Shown here piece after piece: positions 5,850 to 7,689 of a stretch of DNA of 7,689 nt (within the stretch, counting starts at the first letter, position 1; each line of letters opens with the position of its first letter). The stretch comes from Candidatus Acetothermia bacterium. GTDB lineage: Bacteria; Bipolaricaulota; Bipolaricaulia; Bipolaricaulales; Bipolaricaulaceae. The stretch is from NCBI GenBank assembly GCA_011057175.1, contig DSBZ01000139.1, positions 1 to 7,689 of the forward strand, written 5' to 3'. The position numbers were made by a program, and so were the translations under genes. The notes beneath the pieces were generated by a model, which was not told the DNA's origin, made no database searches, and saw only the letters and a program-made list of their open reading frames with translations.

Positions 5850-6441
5850 CTACGGACGTGGGGGCGAGGCGATCTTCCTCCCCCCGAGGTGGCCGAGGAA
5901 CCGCCCGAACGCGTCGCGGATCGCCGGGTCTCCTTCCAATATCCGAGGACGTGCAGGGTCTTCGTCTCCGCGTCGTAGCGGCCATCGAACCGCGCCACGA
6001 ACCGATCGCGATGGAGGACTGGGAGCACGTAGTATCCATAGGTCCTCTGCTCAGGCTTCTTGTACACCTCCCAGGCGTAGGCGAACCCCCACAGCTTGGC
6101 CAGCACGTCCCGGCACCACAGGAGGGGGTCCAGCAAGCGATGAACCTAACCTGATCGTCAAGCGGGGCCTTCTCCGCATCGGAGCGGGCGTAGAACGGGG
6201 TGCGCACCTCTTGGACGCGCACCAAGGCAAGCTCCCCTGCCTCGACCATTCTCGCCGGCAGCCCGTCGGCACGGGCCGGACGGGGGGACATCCACGTCTC
6301 GGCGGCCCCGCCCGCGGGGAGGAGCCCCACCATCTCCACCCGCTTGCGCAGGAGCCCGCGCAGAAACTCTTCATCGCTGGGAGTGGGTTGCGACAAGATC
6401 TGCCGCGGGATCACGCGCTCGGTGAGGTCGGGGATGTGGCC
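5850..6441 (-). pseudogene. YcaQ/HTH_42 (winged-helix) family gene remnant, N-terminus lost and twice frameshifted
   Basis: Three minus-strand frames read in sequence give one recognisable protein. From about 6441 to 6136: HIPDLTERVIPRQIL, TPSDEEFLRGLLRKR and LALVRVQEVRTPFYARSDAE. From 6136 to about 5939, in the next frame: LDPLLWCRDVLAKLWGFAYA, WEVYKKPEQRTYGYYVLPVL, HRDRFVARFDGRYD and LHVLGY. From about 5939 to the TAG at 5850, in the third frame: EGDPAIRDAFGRFLGHLGGR. These match the second half of the HTH_42/YcaQ family (the E. coli member is a DNA glycosylase acting on interstrand crosslinks). Each shift is explained by loss of one base (near 6136 and near 5939). The N-terminal half, which holds the catalytic QxQ region in YcaQ, is absent: beyond about 6441 the DNA belongs to an unrelated plus-strand remnant. 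Two shifts plus truncation argue for true decay rather than a read error. Confidence 0.72.
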
Positions 6442-6461
6442 TCTTCGGACCGTCCGGCCCC

Positions 6462-7019
6462 AAGCTTCTGGACGAGGAACGGTTTTCCCAGGCCGAAGGG
6501 AACAGCTGGTACGTTGGAGGAGGGGAAACGTACCGGTGGTGGATCGCCGACGGCAAGTACCACTACGAGAGCCAGCCGGAGGAGTGGAGAGCAGTGAAGA
6601 ACTCTGCTGCTGGCCAGTTCGAGGACTTCGAACTCTAAGTAGACATGGAGTTCATCTCTGGGACTGAGAATAAGACGTGCCCGTACGTCATGTTCCGCAT
6701 CGTAGACTGGGACAACTACTACCGCTTCCTCGTCAGCCCCGCTGGTACGTTCCTTCTCGAGAAGAAAGTGGCTGGCACGTGGACGACCCTCAAGGGTTGG
6801 ACGTCTCATGAAGCGATCCACACTGGACCTGGCACGAACAAGGTCGCGGTGAAAGCAAGCGGCACCCAGCTCACGTTCTTCGTGAACGGACAGCAGGTCT
6901 ACCAGACCATTGACGGCTCCCTTGTGGGGGGACAGATCGGCGTAGGGTGCGGTTCCTACGCGGGGAACACCGCGCTCCATGTCGCGTTCGACAACATCGA
7001 GGTCTGGTCGCTGCCGTAG
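6462..7019 (+). pseudogene. Concanavalin/LamG-like domain gene remnant with in-frame TAA
   Basis: From about 6462 the plus strand encodes a single beta-sandwich domain of the kind found in secreted sugar-binding or glycosidase-associated proteins (LamG/DUF1080-like): LLDEERFSQAEGNSWYVGG, YRWWIADGKYHYE, AAGQFEDFEL, then TAA (6636-6638), then VDMEFISGTEN, MFRIVDWDNYYRFLVSPAGT, LTFFVNGQQVYQ, QIGVGCGSYAG and ALHVAFDNIEVWSLP, ending at TAG 7017-7019. The homology continues in the same frame across the TAA, where relatives would have an acidic residue (FELEVD-like), so a GAA-to-TAA change is likely. The 5' part, with any signal peptide and start, is gone. ATG 6645 could start a 124-residue product but has no Shine-Dalgarno and would lack the first strands. 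The DNA is less GC-rich than the antiporter operon, suggesting a separate origin. Confidence 0.75.
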
Positions 7020-7066
7020 AGCACCAGACCAGAGTAGGAACCTGGGGAAGCCTGTGTCAAGCGGGG

Positions 7067-7104
7067 AAGGGGAGGCGTAGAGAAGGGAAGGGGGCCTCCT
7101 TTTT
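7067..7104 (+). terminator. Rho-independent terminator after the LamG-like remnant
   Basis: GGAGGC (7071-7076) pairs with GCCTCC (7094-7099), and the stem can extend outward through AAGG with TTTT using two G-U pairs. Five T residues (7100-7104) follow. The loop is long, about 17 bases, so the strength is uncertain. It lies 50 bases after the TAG at 7019, as expected for that transcription unit. Confidence 0.5.
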
Positions 7105-7200
7105 GTGCTCTCGGCATGGATGAGCTGCGTGCCGCCGCTGCCTTCATCGTTGCCACGGGGGGCGTCGCGAGGGAGGCTCCGCGTTGATTGCGTTCGCAGG
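7105..7200. other. Intergenic stretch between two remnants
   Basis: No coding pattern, RNA gene or clear repeat is seen here. It separates the plus-strand LamG-like remnant from the 3' end of the minus-strand Panacea-like remnant. The missing C-terminal half of the latter should lie here if only a stop had arisen, but no matching segment is recognisable in any minus frame. Confidence 0.4.
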
Positions 7201-7492
7201 TCAGGTATCGCCTCCTAATATGTAGGCAGCCCTGTTGCTGCAGACGCGCCCCCCTGAGTACGCAGGGTCATCGGTGATCAGATCCTTGATCCGGTTTACC
7301 AGCGGCCCTTGGGGGAGGGAGAAGTAGGCGCCGCCCGTCAGTGGATAGTCCCATTGCTTGCGCGCCTCCCGGTCCGCGATGTACATGAGCTCGATCAGCT
7401 CCAGGTAATTCATCCGGCCATGGGGACTTCTGCGGGAGATACGCGACCATAGCAGTAGCCTTCCCCTCATCAGAGAAGGGCGTCGGTGCCAT
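7201..7492 (-). pseudogene. Panacea/SocA-like (DUF4065) gene remnant, frameshifted and short
   Basis: ATG 7492, with AGGGGGG just upstream, opens TPFSDEGKATAMVAYLPQKS, the usual start of SocA/GepA-type proteins. The frame then breaks in the run at 7422-7425 (GGGG on the plus strand). The adjacent frame continues with HGRMNYLELIELMYIADREA, then YPLTGGAYFSLPQGPLVNRI and KDLITDDP, matching the family core (K-L-L-Y-x-A-D-R-E ... GP-V). Removing one base of that run restores a single 96-residue frame ending at TGA 7201. Full-length relatives are usually about 150-190 residues, so the C-terminal half is missing as well. In Panacea systems this domain is the antitoxin or a regulator paired with varied toxins; no partner toxin is recognisable here. 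A sequencing indel in the homopolymer could explain the shift but not the missing C-terminus. Confidence 0.72.
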
Positions 7493-7624
7493 TCAGTCCC
7501 CCCTAGGACAGAGCCCATGTGGAACTCGCGAGGGGGGTGGTCAAGCCTCGCAGCCTGTAGCTTTACTCGGAAGAGGAGGTCAGCACAACGCGAGGTGTGT
7601 ATCCTTGTCAGCGCGAACGATGAC

Positions 7625-7644
7625 CCCACCCAAGATTGGGGGGG
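7625..7644 (+). other. Hairpin upstream of the right-edge gene
   Basis: CCCACCCA (7625-7632) can pair with TGGGGGGG (7637-7644) around an AGAT loop, with a single A/G mismatch. It lies 12 bases before the AGGAGGTG ribosome-binding site of the gene starting at 7669. It could be a leader structure or a chance result of the C- and G-runs. The rest of 7493-7656 shows no convincing promoter. Confidence 0.3.
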
Positions 7645-7668
7645 CAAACTGAGCCGAGGAGGTGCGGT

Positions 7669-7689
7669 GTGAAGTACGGAGCATGGGTG
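7669..7689 (+). CDS. Start of an unidentified plus-strand gene, cut by the window edge
   Basis: AGGAGGTG (7657-7664) is a strong Shine-Dalgarno 6 bases (counted from AGGAGG) before GTG 7669. It is followed by seven open codons reading V(M)-K-Y-G-A-W-V to the last base. Another GTG at 7667 is followed directly by TGA and cannot be a start. Nothing can be said about the product. It is divergent from the Panacea-like remnant, about 176 bases away. Confidence 0.5.

Noticed and set aside
5713..6414. Continuous minus-strand open frame joining the YcaQ-like segment to the 129-residue membrane protein (363 residues)
   Set aside because: Homology leaves this frame at about 6136, the middle is low-complexity Arg/Pro sequence, and a near-perfect Shine-Dalgarno marks ATG 5712 as a separate start.
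6411..6980. 189-residue minus-strand frame opposite the LamG-like remnant
   Set aside because: No family pattern. The plus strand shows clear domain motifs over the same span.
7055..7060. Perfect minus-strand TTGACA that could be a -35 for an antisense transcript
   Set aside because: The best hexamer 18 bases downstream is TACTCT, a poor -10, and no gene would be served by it.

Overview
The window is high-GC bacterial DNA. It has strong Shine-Dalgarno sites, frequent GTG starts and tightly overlapping genes. The style (very GC-rich, GGG/GAG-rich codons, an Mbh-ordered antiporter module, a long NfeD) would fit a deep-branching thermophile or anaerobe such as Bipolaricaulota (Acetothermia). 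That placement is a guess, because no marker gene is present.

Region 1 (1-3983, minus strand) is an operon for a multi-subunit Mrp/Mbh-type cation/proton antiporter. Read 5' to 3' it is mrpE, mrpF, mrpG, an MbhD-like gene, an MbhE+MrpB gene, mrpC and mrpD. The mrpD gene runs off the left edge at base 1. Four junctions are 4-base stop/start overlaps, one is a 1-base gap and one is a 16-base overlap. The order is that of the membrane arm of Mbh/Mbs respiratory complexes and group-3 Mrp antiporters, not the MrpABCDEFG order of Bacillus. Two features stand out. The MbhD-like subunit carries a C-terminal domain of about 190 residues resembling a family-3 solute-binding protein (MltF/ABC type). The MrpD-like subunit has the two best-known proton-pathway charges altered: the TM5 Glu is His and the TM7 Lys is Glu.

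Region 2 (3984-4056) is a short divergent promoter region. On both strands a -10-like hexamer lies so close to the start codon that leaderless or near-leaderless mRNAs are likely.

Region 3 (4051-5712) holds a long-form NfeD membrane serine protease (plus strand, Ser-Lys dyad present, no slipin beside it). Converging on it with a 3-base gap is a 129-residue two-helix membrane protein with a charged cytoplasmic tail, preceded by a near-perfect Shine-Dalgarno.

Region 4 (about 5850-7492) is a patch of decayed genes: a YcaQ/HTH_42-family gene broken by two frameshifts and lacking its N-terminus, a concanavalin/LamG-like domain gene lacking its 5' end and carrying an in-frame TAA, and a Panacea/SocA-like (DUF4065) gene with a one-base frameshift and no C-terminal half. 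An intrinsic terminator follows the LamG-like remnant. At the right edge a strong Shine-Dalgarno and GTG open a new plus-strand gene, of which seven codons are visible.

I saw no tRNA, rRNA, CRISPR array or insertion sequence.
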